From an uncultured bacterium (GTDB taxonomy: Bacteria > Patescibacteriota > Minisyncoccia > Phycocordibacterales > CAIZIN01), in the NCBI GenBank assembly GCA_903933085.1, contig CAIZIN010000045.1, positions 1 to 29,519 on the forward strand: a stretch of DNA of 29,519 nt, given 5' to 3'. The translations under genes were made by a program, and so were the position numbers. This document shows positions 13,940 through 21,222 of this stretch, one piece after another. The notes beneath the pieces are model-generated. The model saw only the letters and a list, made by a program, of their open reading frames with translations, searched no databases and had not been told where the DNA came from. Within the stretch, counting starts at the first letter, position 1, and every line of letters starts with the position of its first letter.

Positions 13940-15250
13940 ATGAATAGTCAAGTATTTAAAAAAACATATTTACCTGAAACCCCGGGTGTATATCTTTTCA
14001 AACAAGGGAAAAGTGTTTTGTACGTTGGCAAAGCTACCTCACTTAAAGATCGAGTGAAAAGTTATTTTTCAAAAGATCTTATTTCAACACGCGGACCTCA
14101 TTTGGTTGATATGGTTTTTAAGGCAGATAGAGTTGAATATGAATCATCAGATTCGGTGCTTGAAGCCTTAATTCTTGAGGCATATTTAATTAAAAAATTT
14201 CAACCCAAATATAATACAAAGGAGAAAGATAATAAAAGTTACAACTATGTTGTAATAACAGATGAAGAATTTCCTAAGGTATTAATTGAACGTGGAAAAA
14301 ATTTGGATTTAAAAAATGGAACACTTCTGAGTTCAAAGTTAGGAACTAAAGCCCAGAATCTAATTGCCACCTACGGGCCATTTCCTCATGGAAGTATTTT
14401 AAAAGAAGCCTTAAGAATTGTTCGAAGAATTTTTCCATTTATTGATAGTCAATCTTCTAAAAAAGATAATTTTGAATTTTATAGACAACTTGGGCTCACA
14501 CCAGATGTGTTTGTGTCATTCCAGCGGAGGCTGGAATCCAGTCTGCAGAATTCCGACCTGGATGCCCGCATTCGTGAGGATGACAGACGTAATGCAATTA
14601 TTCAATACGCCAAAACTATCCGAAACATAAAACTATTTTTCGAAGGAAAAAAGAAAGAGTTGGTGAAATCGCTTGAAAAAGAAATGTATGTTTATGCAAA
14701 AAAACAAGAATTTGAAAAAGCCAATAAAGTTAAAAAAACTCTCTATGCTTTAAATCATATCCGTGATGTATCACTGTTAAAAAGAGATATGTCGGATGTT
14801 GGTAAAGCTTTGCGCATAGAAGCCTACGATGTTGCGCATCTAAGTGGTACAAATATGGTGGGTGTTATGACTGTGATTGAAGATGGTGTTCCAGAAAAAA
14901 CTGAGTATAGAAAATTTGCAATCAAAACAATAAAAGGATCAAACGACCCAGGGGCACTGAAAGAAATGTTTTTACGCAGATTAGGTCATACAGAATGGCA
15001 ATATCCAGGGATTATTGTTGTTGATGGTAATGAAATACAACTTTCGGTTGTTGTGAATGCTTTGGCTTCACTAAAAATAAATATCCCCGTTGTGGCGGTG
15101 GTAAAAGATGACAAACATAAGGCGAGTAAGATACTTGGTGATAAAAACCTAATTCTTTCATATCGTGATCAAATTCTCCTTGCGAATGCTGAAGCTCACA
15201 GGTTCGCTATTGCTTTTCACAGGCAAAAAAGAAGTAAATTTCTTACCTGA
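13940..15250 (+). CDS. uvrC: Excinuclease ABC subunit C (UvrC), shortened
   Basis: A 436-residue UvrC, which makes both incisions around a lesion. The N-terminal GIY-YIG domain (about 13-95) reads TPGVYLFKQGKSVLYVGKA. A UVR motif follows (EFEKANKVKKTL), then the RNase H-like nuclease domain with IEAYDVAHLSG, IIVVDGNEIQL in place of the usual DGGKGQ, and AEAHRFAIAFHR. The protein lacks the C-terminal HhH domain of typical UvrC (about 600 residues), and the four cysteines of the usual iron-sulfur site after FPF are absent (FPFIDSQSS, FYRQLGLTPDVF). Residues about 192-216 are encoded by an in-frame palindromic repeat. CPR UvrC proteins are often short, so it may still work. Confidence 0.93.
   Translation: MNSQVFKKTYLPETPGVYLFKQGKSVLYVGKATSLKDRVKSYFSKDLISTRGPHLVDMVFKADRVEYESSDSVLEALILEAYLIKKFQPKYNTKEKDNKSYNYVVITDEEFPKVLIERGKNLDLKNGTLLSSKLGTKAQNLIATYGPFPHGSILKEALRIVRRIFPFIDSQSSKKDNFEFYRQLGLTPDVFVSFQRRLESSLQNSDLDARIREDDRRNAIIQYAKTIRNIKLFFEGKKKELVKSLEKEMYVYAKKQEFEKANKVKKTLYALNHIRDVSLLKRDMSDVGKALRIEAYDVAHLSGTNMVGVMTVIEDGVPEKTEYRKFAIKTIKGSNDPGALKEMFLRRLGHTEWQYPGIIVVDGNEIQLSVVVNALASLKINIPVVAVVKDDKHKASKILGDKNLILSYRDQILLANAEAHRFAIAFHRQKRSKFLT
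14514..14585 (+). repeat. Palindromic repeat inserted in frame inside uvrC
   Basis: Same 72-nt length, ends (TGTCATTCC, GGATGACA) and interior as the intergenic copy at 6936-7007. It supplies 24 extra codons (72 = 3 x 24), so the frame is kept. Its product, about FQRRLESSLQNSDLDARIRE, is polar and falls in the linker between the GIY-YIG and UVR regions. Confidence 0.85.
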
Positions 15251-15286
15251 TTCCAAATTGTGTGTATTTTGTGATAAAATGCTTGC

Positions 15287-15955
15287 ATGATTGACCACCC
15301 ATTATTTTGGATACTTTTTGTCTCAGTTATTTTCTGGAGTTTTTTTGAACGTTTTGATGCGCATAGAAAAGAATACGTTGATCATCCACGAGCGACATTT
15401 ACTTACTTTATATTTTCATCAGCGATACTAATTTTTGTCTATCCGCCAGTACTTTCACTTTACACTTCGGGTATTCTAGGTTTTTTTATTGCAATCCTTA
15501 CGGTCTATCTAACATATTTGTTATATTTGTATCTCCCAAAGCTTTTCAACGGACCGAAAAAAAAGTTTCCAGAAGATCATCACTATTTTAAACTGTTAGA
15601 TAAAAAATATATTTTACCTAAATTTGCCGAAATAATTTTTCAGCAAACTTTTTTTGGTTCAATTCTTTTACTAATTTCAGATAACTTTCATCTTTCGATT
15701 TCTGTTTTACTACTCGGAGCACTTTGTTTTATCGTCGCACATCTACCACTTTTTATTTTACAAGGAAAAAGAGTTGGGATTTTTTATACAGCTTGGGCAA
15801 TTTTGGGGGCGCCAATATTCGCTTCAATTTTATTGAGTACAGGAAGCCTGTGGTATGTGATTGCATTTCATATGTTTTTCTATACCTTCCTTTCTGGAAT
15901 TACCTGGTTGTTCTCACCGGTGAAATATTCAGACTCAATATCAAATTCAATTTAA
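15287..15955 (+). CDS. CPBP-family-like intramembrane protein, motif degenerate
   Basis: A 222-residue multi-pass membrane protein with about six to seven hydrophobic segments. The pattern resembles CPBP (Abi) intramembrane proteases: AEIIFQQTFFG where the family has EExxFRG, FIVAHLPLF carrying the first His, and VIAFHMFFYTF the second. The glutamate pair and arginine are incomplete, so activity is uncertain. A -10-like TAAAAT (15275-15280) lies 6 nt before the ATG, again leaderless-like. It begins 36 nt after the uvrC stop but seems to have its own promoter. Confidence 0.7.
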   Translation: MIDHPLFWILFVSVIFWSFFERFDAHRKEYVDHPRATFTYFIFSSAILIFVYPPVLSLYTSGILGFFIAILTVYLTYLLYLYLPKLFNGPKKKFPEDHHYFKLLDKKYILPKFAEIIFQQTFFGSILLLISDNFHLSISVLLLGALCFIVAHLPLFILQGKRVGIFYTAWAILGAPIFASILLSTGSLWYVIAFHMFFYTFLSGITWLFSPVKYSDSISNSI

Positions 15956-16077
15956 GAACAAAATTGAGAACACTGCAATTAAAACATTAATTAATGGGTG
16001 TTTTTTTCATTATATGTTAATCTGTTAGCCGGTATATGTTCATTTATATTGCAATTCAAAAATAGAAAGGTGAAATC

Positions 16078-17514
16078 ATGTTTAAACAAGTCCTCAAAGA
16101 TATTAAGGAAATCACTAGGCCGATTATTCAAGGAGGTATGGGAGTTGGTGTTTCCGGATGGAAACTTGCCAAAGCTGTAGCTCTAGCAGGTGGTGTTGGT
16201 ACGGTATCGGGTACTGCAGTTGCAAATTTGCTTGCAGATTCATTACAAAAAGGCGATAAGGATGGAAGCTTTCGCAAGGCGCTTGCAAGTTTTCCATTTC
16301 CTAAGGTCGCGCAAGAGGTGTTAGAGGCCTATTTTATAGAGGGTGGAATTTCGAAAGAGAAAAAGAAAAAAGAGATTCCTCTCTGGTCTTTTAATCCAGC
16401 TCGAATACTTATAGCACTAACTATTTGTGCCAACTATTCATTTGTATGGCTAGCGAAGGAAGGGCATAAAAACCCAATCTTTGTAAACTATTTGGAAAAA
16501 ATCCAGATGCCTCATATCTATAGTATTTTAGGTGCGATGCTTGCAGATGTTGATGGAGTTGTTATGGGTGCTGGTATACCCGCGTTTATTCCAATGGTAT
16601 TTGACGATATTCTCGCAGGCAATACTCTTTGGTATCCAGTACGTGTAACGAATCACCCCGGTAAATATGTTCACATAAAATTTAATGCTATTGAATTTTT
16701 TGAAGGACCAATGCCGGAGATGATTCGACCAATATTTTTTCCGATTGTTTCATCAAATGTGCTTGCGGAAAAATTACTCAAGATGTGTCCTGGGAAAATC
16801 GATGGGTTTATCGTGGAGACAGATACAGCAGGAGGTCACAATGCTCCACCTCGTGGACAGCTCCAACTAGACATAGAAGGGCAACCTATTTATGGAGAAA
16901 GAGATAAAATCAATTTTGCAAAGTTTATAAATCTAGGTGTTCCTTTTTGGCTCGCTGGCTCATTTGCTAAAGGTCTACAGAAAGCACTTGGGCTTGGTGC
17001 ATCAGGTATTCAAGCAGGTACAATTTTTGCGTTTACTGAAGAGTCTGGTATTGAGTTTGAGTTGAAACAAAAGGCGATGGCTCTCATTTTTCAAAATCAG
17101 GCATCAGTATTCACAAGTCCAAAAGCTTCACCGACTGGTTTTCCATTCAAAATTCTTCGCATGAAAGGTACGCTTATCGAAAAAGAATTATACAACTCAC
17201 GTAATCGTGCTTGTAGTTTGGGATATCTTCGTGAACCGATATGGCTAAATGAAAAAATTCTTTTTCGTTGTTCTGCTGAACCTGTTGCTGATTATATACA
17301 CAAGGGTGGTTGTGAAGCCGACACAATTGATTGTATGTGTGTATGTGCAGGACTTTGTGCCACCGTAGGTGCAAGAAACAATGAGATTCCTCTTGTTACA
17401 ACTGGAGATGACTTAAGTTGTGTTCTGGAGTGCATGATGTTGAGCAAATGTGGATTATTCGGTGATATAAACTACACAGCAAAAGACGCAATTCAATATA
17501 TAGAGAGTCTCTGA
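16078..17514 (+). CDS. Nitronate monooxygenase/FabK-like flavoprotein with Cys-rich C-terminus
   Basis: A 478-residue protein of the 2-nitropropane dioxygenase/FabK group of FMN-dependent TIM barrels. It shows RPIIQGGMGVGVSGWKLA at the start, ALAGGVGTVSG, DGFIVETDTAGGHNAPPRG (the conserved His-Asn) and an FMN-phosphate region GLGASGIQAGTIFAFTEESG. It is longer than nitronate monooxygenases (about 320-360). The extra C-terminal part has many cysteines (CEADTIDCMCVCAGLC, CVLECMMLSKCG), which could bind a metal or an iron-sulfur cluster. PfaD-type relatives are another possibility. A good Shine-Dalgarno sequence (AGAAAGGTG) precedes the ATG, unlike most neighbours. Confidence 0.8.
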   Translation: MFKQVLKDIKEITRPIIQGGMGVGVSGWKLAKAVALAGGVGTVSGTAVANLLADSLQKGDKDGSFRKALASFPFPKVAQEVLEAYFIEGGISKEKKKKEIPLWSFNPARILIALTICANYSFVWLAKEGHKNPIFVNYLEKIQMPHIYSILGAMLADVDGVVMGAGIPAFIPMVFDDILAGNTLWYPVRVTNHPGKYVHIKFNAIEFFEGPMPEMIRPIFFPIVSSNVLAEKLLKMCPGKIDGFIVETDTAGGHNAPPRGQLQLDIEGQPIYGERDKINFAKFINLGVPFWLAGSFAKGLQKALGLGASGIQAGTIFAFTEESGIEFELKQKAMALIFQNQASVFTSPKASPTGFPFKILRMKGTLIEKELYNSRNRACSLGYLREPIWLNEKILFRCSAEPVADYIHKGGCEADTIDCMCVCAGLCATVGARNNEIPLVTTGDDLSCVLECMMLSKCGLFGDINYTAKDAIQYIESL

Positions 17515-17520
17515 CTCAAC

Positions 17521-17550
17521 AACCGTATACGAAAGTGTACGGTTTTTTAT
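17521..17550 (+). terminator. Terminator
   Basis: AACCGTATAC, GAAA loop, GTGTACGGTT, then a T run. It starts a few nt after the flavoprotein stop. Confidence 0.9.
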
Positions 17551-17592
17551 TGTTTGATGTATAATATATATAATTAAAATTAATCAAAATCT

Positions 17593-18009
17593 ATGACAGA
17601 CGAACATACTAAACATCCACGTATTGAAGAACGTTCAAAAACTGGCCCTCACTTAACTAAAGATGAACATATTGGGTTCAATGGACGAATGGCTGTATTA
17701 ATAACCAAAGGTGTGAGTACAATGTGGTGCGCATATCTTTTTGCACTTATTGCATTAATTAGTTTACCTTCTGCTATAGAAGGAGGTACAGCAACTTTGA
17801 TTTCTTGGATAGCTCAAACTTTTTTGCAGTTAGTTCTTTTGTCTGTAATTATGGTGGGTCAAAAAGTTTCCGCTCAAGCTTCGGATAAACGAGCTTTGCA
17901 GACATATAAAGATACTGAAGCGCTTTTGGAAATGCAAGATGAAATTCAAAAATTGATAAAAATAAATACCAATCTCACAAAGGAAGTTCATGATACTATT
18001 GTAAAGTAG
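17593..18009 (+). CDS. DUF1003-like two-helix membrane protein
   Basis: A 138-residue protein with a polar N-terminus, two membrane segments (about 44-63, STMWCAYLFALIALISL, and 68-93, LISWIAQTFLQLVLLSVIMV) and the sequence GQKVSAQASDKRALQTYKDTE followed by a helical tail. The order of membrane hairpin, then Q-x-x-x-x-x-D-R and a charged helix, resembles DUF1003 membrane proteins, where a similar SQNRQ...DR stretch follows the second helix. Function of that family is unknown. It has a bidirectional terminator behind it. Confidence 0.65.
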   Translation: MTDEHTKHPRIEERSKTGPHLTKDEHIGFNGRMAVLITKGVSTMWCAYLFALIALISLPSAIEGGTATLISWIAQTFLQLVLLSVIMVGQKVSAQASDKRALQTYKDTEALLEMQDEIQKLIKINTNLTKEVHDTIVK

Positions 18010-18025
18010 AAGAAATAATACATTT

Positions 18026-18058
18026 AAAAAAAGACCTCGAATTTGAGGTCTTTTTTTT
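18026..18058. terminator. Bidirectional terminator
   Basis: AAAAGACCTC and GAGGTCTTTT with A and T runs on the two sides. It serves the plus-strand DUF1003-like gene and the minus-strand small membrane gene that converge here. Confidence 0.9.
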
Positions 18059-18224
18059 AATAATCACTCAATTTAAAACCAAGCCAAATACCAGCTATCC
18101 CACCAACGGCAGTGAGGAAAATAGAAGACATCGATAAAAAGTTTGCTCCCCATAGATTTGGAATATACCCGCCAACAACAGAACCAATAGACATTCCGAT
18201 CCAAATAATAGTTTTTCTACTCAT
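18057..18224 (-). CDS. Small two-helix membrane protein (55 aa)
   Basis: Starts MSRKTIIWIGMSIGSVVGGY and ends with GIWLGFKLSDY. Two short glycine-rich hydrophobic segments (about 5-20 and 35-50) are joined by a loop, with a positively charged N-terminus, giving a hairpin-like membrane protein. The stop lies in the shared bidirectional terminator. Glycine-rich packing motifs (GGxxG) suggest helix-helix association. No named family is recognised. Confidence 0.65.
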   Translation of the reverse strand: MSRKTIIWIGMSIGSVVGGYIPNLWGANFLSMSSIFLTAVGGIAGIWLGFKLSDY

Positions 18225-18340
18225 TTGGCAATTGTATCAGAATTTAGGAAAAGTAGAATTAATTGTACTTGTCTTTTTCTTTATAAAATGTAGTATCTGA
18301 AAAAGAAGAACTTCAAACAAACCAATAGAAAAGCAATCAT

Positions 18341-19312
18341 ATGAAAAACTATGACATCCTGCGGGAGGCAGACAATGCACCCCCACCGAAATGGAGAATA
18401 TTTTGGACGAAAAAACCCGGAAAAAAGAAACATAGACGACTCTGTGTGCCTGTCGGGGAAAAGATGAAAGAAATACTCAATGTCCTAAAATCAAGGGTAA
18501 AAGGGTTGAGTGGCCCAATGCCAAGTGCTACAGGTTTCAGAGATGGAATCTCAATTTTTGATTCAGTATGCAGACACCAAAGTCGTTTTGGGAAAACTAA
18601 AGTCTTTAATCGATTTATTGTTATCCTCGACATTAAGAATGCATATCGATCAGTCGATGCACCGGAGCTAACATCTATATTGGCAAAGATTAACCCGAAA
18701 CAATTTTCTGGATACCTCAGAACAAATAATTTCATCGAGGCTTATTGTTTTGATCCAGAATATGGAGGTGTTGCAATGGGAGCGCCTTCATCAAATGATT
18801 TGTTCAATGTGTATTGCGAATATACAATTGACCAAAAACTTCGTGCGATATGCGAGGATTTTGGATTAACTTATACACGATATGTAGATGATTTGATGTT
18901 TTCTTCCCAGTGCGTCATCACGGAGGAAATTCGAAAGAAACTTCGACAAGTACTAACTGATGCAGGTTTTCAAATCAACGACAAGAAAGCAAAAGTTTAT
19001 GACTTACGCAAAGGCCCTGTCGTAGTAAATGGGATAGGCATCACTTACGAAGGCCGAACTTTTCTTCCTCGAAAAGTACTCATTTCAATTCGAGGAAAAA
19101 TCCATTGTGCTCTTAAAGGCGAGCCTGTGAATCTTTCCCAGATTCATGGACTAATGGGTTTGTACAAAAACATGACTGACTTGTCAAAATTAAATAGTAC
19201 GGAAAAAGCTGTCCTCGAAGCATATCAAAAGCTTCAAGGAATAGTCATGCCTATTAAGGCAGATGATCCGGATGAATTTTGTTTTGACACGGATGATTGG
19301 AATGAGGATTAA
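18341..19312 (+). CDS. Retron-like reverse transcriptase
   Basis: A 323-residue reverse transcriptase without extra domains. Motifs in order: RRLCVPVGEKMKEIL (about 32-46), SATGFRDGISI (62-72), catalytic VILDIKNAY with Asp 97, GVAMGAPSSNDLFN (143-156), YVDDLMFS with catalytic Asp 183-184, then VVVNGIGITYEGRTFLPRK and IRGKIHCAL. The overall plan and the P-R-K...IRGKIH end resemble retron reverse transcriptases, but the retron VTG signature is VNG here. It lacks the SQ motif of diversity-generating retroelements and the X/maturase domain of group II introns. No msr/msd RNA is seen in the short upstream gap. A structured RNA lies just downstream on the other strand. Confidence 0.85.
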   Translation: MKNYDILREADNAPPPKWRIFWTKKPGKKKHRRLCVPVGEKMKEILNVLKSRVKGLSGPMPSATGFRDGISIFDSVCRHQSRFGKTKVFNRFIVILDIKNAYRSVDAPELTSILAKINPKQFSGYLRTNNFIEAYCFDPEYGGVAMGAPSSNDLFNVYCEYTIDQKLRAICEDFGLTYTRYVDDLMFSSQCVITEEIRKKLRQVLTDAGFQINDKKAKVYDLRKGPVVVNGIGITYEGRTFLPRKVLISIRGKIHCALKGEPVNLSQIHGLMGLYKNMTDLSKLNSTEKAVLEAYQKLQGIVMPIKADDPDEFCFDTDDWNED

Positions 19313-19316
19313 TTTC

Positions 19317-19351
19317 AACACCAAAGACTGATGGGTTTTTGGTGTTTTTTT
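19317..19351 (+). terminator. Terminator of the reverse transcriptase gene
   Basis: AACACCAAA (19317-19325) and TTTGGTGTT (19338-19346) with a T run. It abuts the terminator of the convergent RNA. Confidence 0.9.
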
Positions 19352-19352
19352 A

Positions 19353-19686
19353 TAAAAAAATCTCCCACACACAAGTGATATGTGAGGGGAGATGGAAAGC
19401 CTTAAAGGCGGTCGGCAAGTATTATAGAGCTAAAATCTAAGGCTGGTCGCAGCGCGAGGGGGTGCTTCGATGCACGCCGTTTCATCAGAAACTATCGACG
19501 CGTCTACGTGAAAGCGAATAAACGCTTTCCTGATATTTGCCCACAAGGGACAAAAACCTACCTTTCACGTAGTGAAAGATTTTGATATTTCAATCAGCTC
19601 ATCAAGGAACTTACCGACCTCCCGAAATCAGACTGCTTTCACGCGAGTCGATTTCAAAGACCGACACCTAACGGTGTGGGGCACTC
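19353..19686 (-). ncRNA. Highly structured RNA of unknown family, convergent with the reverse transcriptase
   Basis: An RNA of about 334 nt with its own promoter and terminator and no ORF. Folds seen by eye, in forward coordinates: a 5' hairpin ACACC/GGTGT; a hairpin at about 19622-19653 with GAAATC-GACT/AGTC-T-GATTTC; a long-range 11-bp helix joining 19609-19619 and 19410-19420; an 11-bp helix joining 19562-19572 and 19504-19514, which competes with a local hairpin at 19561-19577; GAAAGCG/CGCTTTC; GTTTC/GAAAC; and GTGC/GCAC. I could not match it to tmRNA, RNase P, SRP or 6S RNA. It may be a partner RNA of the reverse transcriptase or unrelated to it. Confidence 0.65.
19361..19392 (-). terminator. 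Terminator of the structured RNA
   Basis: TCTCCC/GGGAGA closes a hairpin with inner ACAC-type pairs. On the minus strand it is followed by seven T. Confidence 0.85.
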
Positions 19687-19692
19687 ATACAT

Positions 19693-19720
19693 AGTATAGC
19701 ACTAGAAAATTTGTTGTAAA
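19693..19720 (-). promoter_or_regulatory. Promoter of the structured RNA
   Basis: On minus: TTTACA (19720-19715), a 16-nt spacer, TATACT (19698-19693). The predicted start is about 19686, just before the first hairpin. Confidence 0.7.
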
Positions 19721-19750
19721 ATACAATACACTGCTGATATATTCCAGCTA

Positions 19751-19780
19751 TTGACAGGAGACAAATAACATGATTATATT
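19751..19780 (+). promoter_or_regulatory. Promoter of the gene at 19867
   Basis: TTGACA at 19751-19756, then TTATAT after 17 nt or TATATT after 18 nt. It gives a leader of about 80 nt before the ATG. Confidence 0.65.
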
Positions 19781-19866
19781 CTAAACGGAATCGACTTTGG
19801 AACGCACTGCGCCCCAGTAAGGCCTAGCATATTCCAAGCGATAAAAACAGAAAGAGACAGAAATAA

Positions 19867-20601
19867 ATGAGTACACAGCTGTATATCAACGATAGTATTA
19901 CCACTGCCGAGCGTTTCACCGGTGCCCCATGTGAAAAGAAAGGAAACTGTCTTGAACTCAGTATCGATGGCATTTCGATACATGGGAACGAAGGATGTTA
20001 TTACTGCATCCACTGCGATGACAGAGACGTCCCAAAGGTCCTATTGCCCCATGTCAAGGAAATTTCCTTTCGTGATTGCATCATAACAGGCGCTCAACGA
20101 GAGGTTGGAATTTACAAACACGCGAGTGCAACCGCTGAAGTGAATTTCACCTCTGCGACAAGCGGGACAAATCTCGTCTACCTGGTGTCTATTAATGGAA
20201 AGATATTGGATGATATTCGTACACTTCTTCAGCTTATCAAAACGGGAGCAATCTCTGCGAGCGAAAGCTTCGAAGGAAAACAGCAGGGTGAAACCCGAGC
20301 CGAGCTCGAAGAAGAGCTAAGAATCGCGAAGACAAACTTTGAAAAGGCTATGGGGGTTTTGATCGACCGAGAAAAGGAACTTTCGAGTGCAGAGTCCAAA
20401 CTTCTAGGAGCCGAGAAAAAAGCAGAGGAATGGAGGAGTGACTATAATCTAGAGCACAGTCGAGTAATGCGGATTTACCGCTTACTAGCAGAGGAACTCC
20501 CGGTTGGTTTATTCAATAAACGTTTTTATTGGCCGTGGTGCTCTAAGAGAAAATGTGCAGCAAAGATTCATCACATTCTCAACGACTCGCCAAACGAGTA
20601 A
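19867..20601 (+). CDS. Unrecognised coiled-coil protein (244 aa)
   Basis: No family recognised. Residues 1-118 look like a globular beta-rich domain with cysteines (CEKKGNCLEL, GCYYCIHCDD), possibly a metal site. Residues 119-200 are a strongly charged helix (RAELEEELRIAKTNFEK, REKELSSAESKLLGAEKKAE) that should form a coiled coil. The C-terminus has FYWPWCSKRKCAAKIHHIL, with two more cysteines and two histidines. No signal peptide or membrane segment is seen. It is monocistronic with a strong promoter and terminator, and its base composition is less AT-rich than the housekeeping genes, which may mean transfer. Confidence 0.75.
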   Translation: MSTQLYINDSITTAERFTGAPCEKKGNCLELSIDGISIHGNEGCYYCIHCDDRDVPKVLLPHVKEISFRDCIITGAQREVGIYKHASATAEVNFTSATSGTNLVYLVSINGKILDDIRTLLQLIKTGAISASESFEGKQQGETRAELEEELRIAKTNFEKAMGVLIDREKELSSAESKLLGAEKKAEEWRSDYNLEHSRVMRIYRLLAEELPVGLFNKRFYWPWCSKRKCAAKIHHILNDSPNE

Positions 20602-20618
20602 TCGGCGAGTAACTCAAC

Positions 20619-20657
20619 AGTGTGTATCAGTCCAAGTCTGATACACACTTTTATTTT
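20619..20657 (+). terminator. Terminator
   Basis: AGTGTGTATCAG and CTGATACACACT form a perfect 12-bp stem with a T-rich tail. An additional hairpin, ACTCGCC/GGCGAGT, covers the stop codon region at 20585-20610. Confidence 0.92.
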
Positions 20658-20676
20658 ACCTAAATCAAAAATGAGC

Positions 20677-20704
20677 TTGCATAAAATAAAAAATAAGATA
20701 AAAT
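20677..20704 (+). promoter_or_regulatory. Promoter upstream of the tRNA-Ala fragment
   Basis: TTGCAT, 16 nt, TAAAAT. Downstream are a hairpin TTCTAAG/CTTAGAA (20708-20733) and then the tRNA-Ala 5' fragment, with no supported gene. Confidence 0.4.
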
Positions 20705-20794
20705 AGCTTCTAAGTTTGAAACGGGCCTTAGAATTTTATGAGTGACCAGCTTATAGAGATAGATTTGTTCAAATTGAAAGTAAAGTAATATATT

Positions 20795-20818
20795 GGGCCT
20801 TTAGCTCATCTGGTAGAG
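20795..20818 (+). pseudogene. tRNA-Ala 5' fragment
   Basis: The 24 nt from GGGCCTTTAGCTC to GGTAGAG are identical to the first 24 nt of the intact tRNA-Ala at 20980, after which the sequence is unrelated. It lacks the anticodon and T arms and cannot be a functional tRNA. Confidence 0.85.
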
Positions 20819-20941
20819 TGAGGTTGGGGAGGGGCCCAACCGCAAGGCCGGAAGCTGGCGAGCTGAGGCGTGGTCAGAAAATTTTTCAACAGAAAAATAT
20901 TTGTAACCCTCATGTAAAAATTAGGAGCTATGTTTAAAAGA

Positions 20942-20969
20942 TTGTTTAATTAGTTGGTTTAAGTACAAT
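20942..20969 (+). promoter_or_regulatory. tRNA-Ala promoter
   Basis: TTGTTT at 20942-20947, a 16-nt spacer, TACAAT at 20964-20969. The tRNA starts 10 nt later. Confidence 0.55.
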
Positions 20970-20979
20970 ATACAACACT

Positions 20980-21052
20980 GGGCCTTTAGCTCATCTGGTA
21001 GAGCGCCTCATTTGCAATGAGGAGGTAAGCGGTTCGAGTCCGCTAAGGTCCA
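20980..21052 (+). tRNA. tRNA-Ala (anticodon TGC)
   Basis: A complete cloverleaf: acceptor GGGCCTT with AAGGTCC (one G-U), D arm AGCTCATCTGGTAGAGC, anticodon stem CCTCA/TGAGG with loop TTTGCAA, T arm AGCGG-TTCGAGT-CCGCT, discriminator A. CCA is not encoded. A terminator follows at 21064-21086 (AAACCGC/GCGGTTT and T run). Fragments of the same gene lie on both sides. Confidence 0.95.
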
Positions 21053-21063
21053 CAAACAAAATT

Positions 21064-21086
21064 AAACCGCTTAGGCGGTTTTTTTG
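21064..21086 (+). terminator. tRNA-Ala terminator
   Basis: AAACCGC, TTAG, GCGGTTT, then further T. Confidence 0.88.
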
Positions 21087-21090
21087 TTTG

Positions 21091-21135
21091 TGGACCTTAA
21101 GCAAGCAAAGGGTTTTGCTTGCGTGCGGACTCGAA
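21091..21135 (-). pseudogene. Inverted tRNA-Ala 3'-end fragment, interrupted
   Basis: TGGACCTTA (21091-21099) and GCGGACTCGAA (21125-21135) are the reverse complement of the acceptor 3' end and T arm of tRNA-Ala, split by 25 nt that contain a GCAAGCAAA/TTTGCTTGC hairpin. Confidence 0.7.
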
Positions 21136-21222
21136 GGCCACAGCGGGACCCAGATTAGCAAATCTGGGAGCGAGGCAGGGTCGTGAAAATTTTGGTCTGA
21201 CGAAACCAAAATTATTCCTGAC

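Noticed and set aside
18225..18340. Retron msr/msd RNA upstream of the reverse transcriptase
   Set aside because: Only about 116 nt, AT-rich, with no long hairpin and no a1/a2 inverted repeat pair that I can find.
18341..19312. Diversity-generating retroelement or group II intron reverse transcriptase
   Set aside because: The motif before the catalytic YVDD is GAPSSNDLFN, not the SQ form of DGR enzymes, and no template/variable repeat pair was seen. There is no maturase (X) domain, no HNH domain and no domain V-like RNA.
19353..19686. tmRNA
   Set aside because: No T-loop/acceptor 3' end, no resume codon or tag ORF ending in alanine codons and a stop, and the 5' and 3' ends do not form a tRNA-like domain.
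20738..20788. 16-codon ORF between the promoter at 20677 and the tRNA-Ala fragment
   Set aside because: Very short, no Shine-Dalgarno sequence, no terminator and no conservation evidence.
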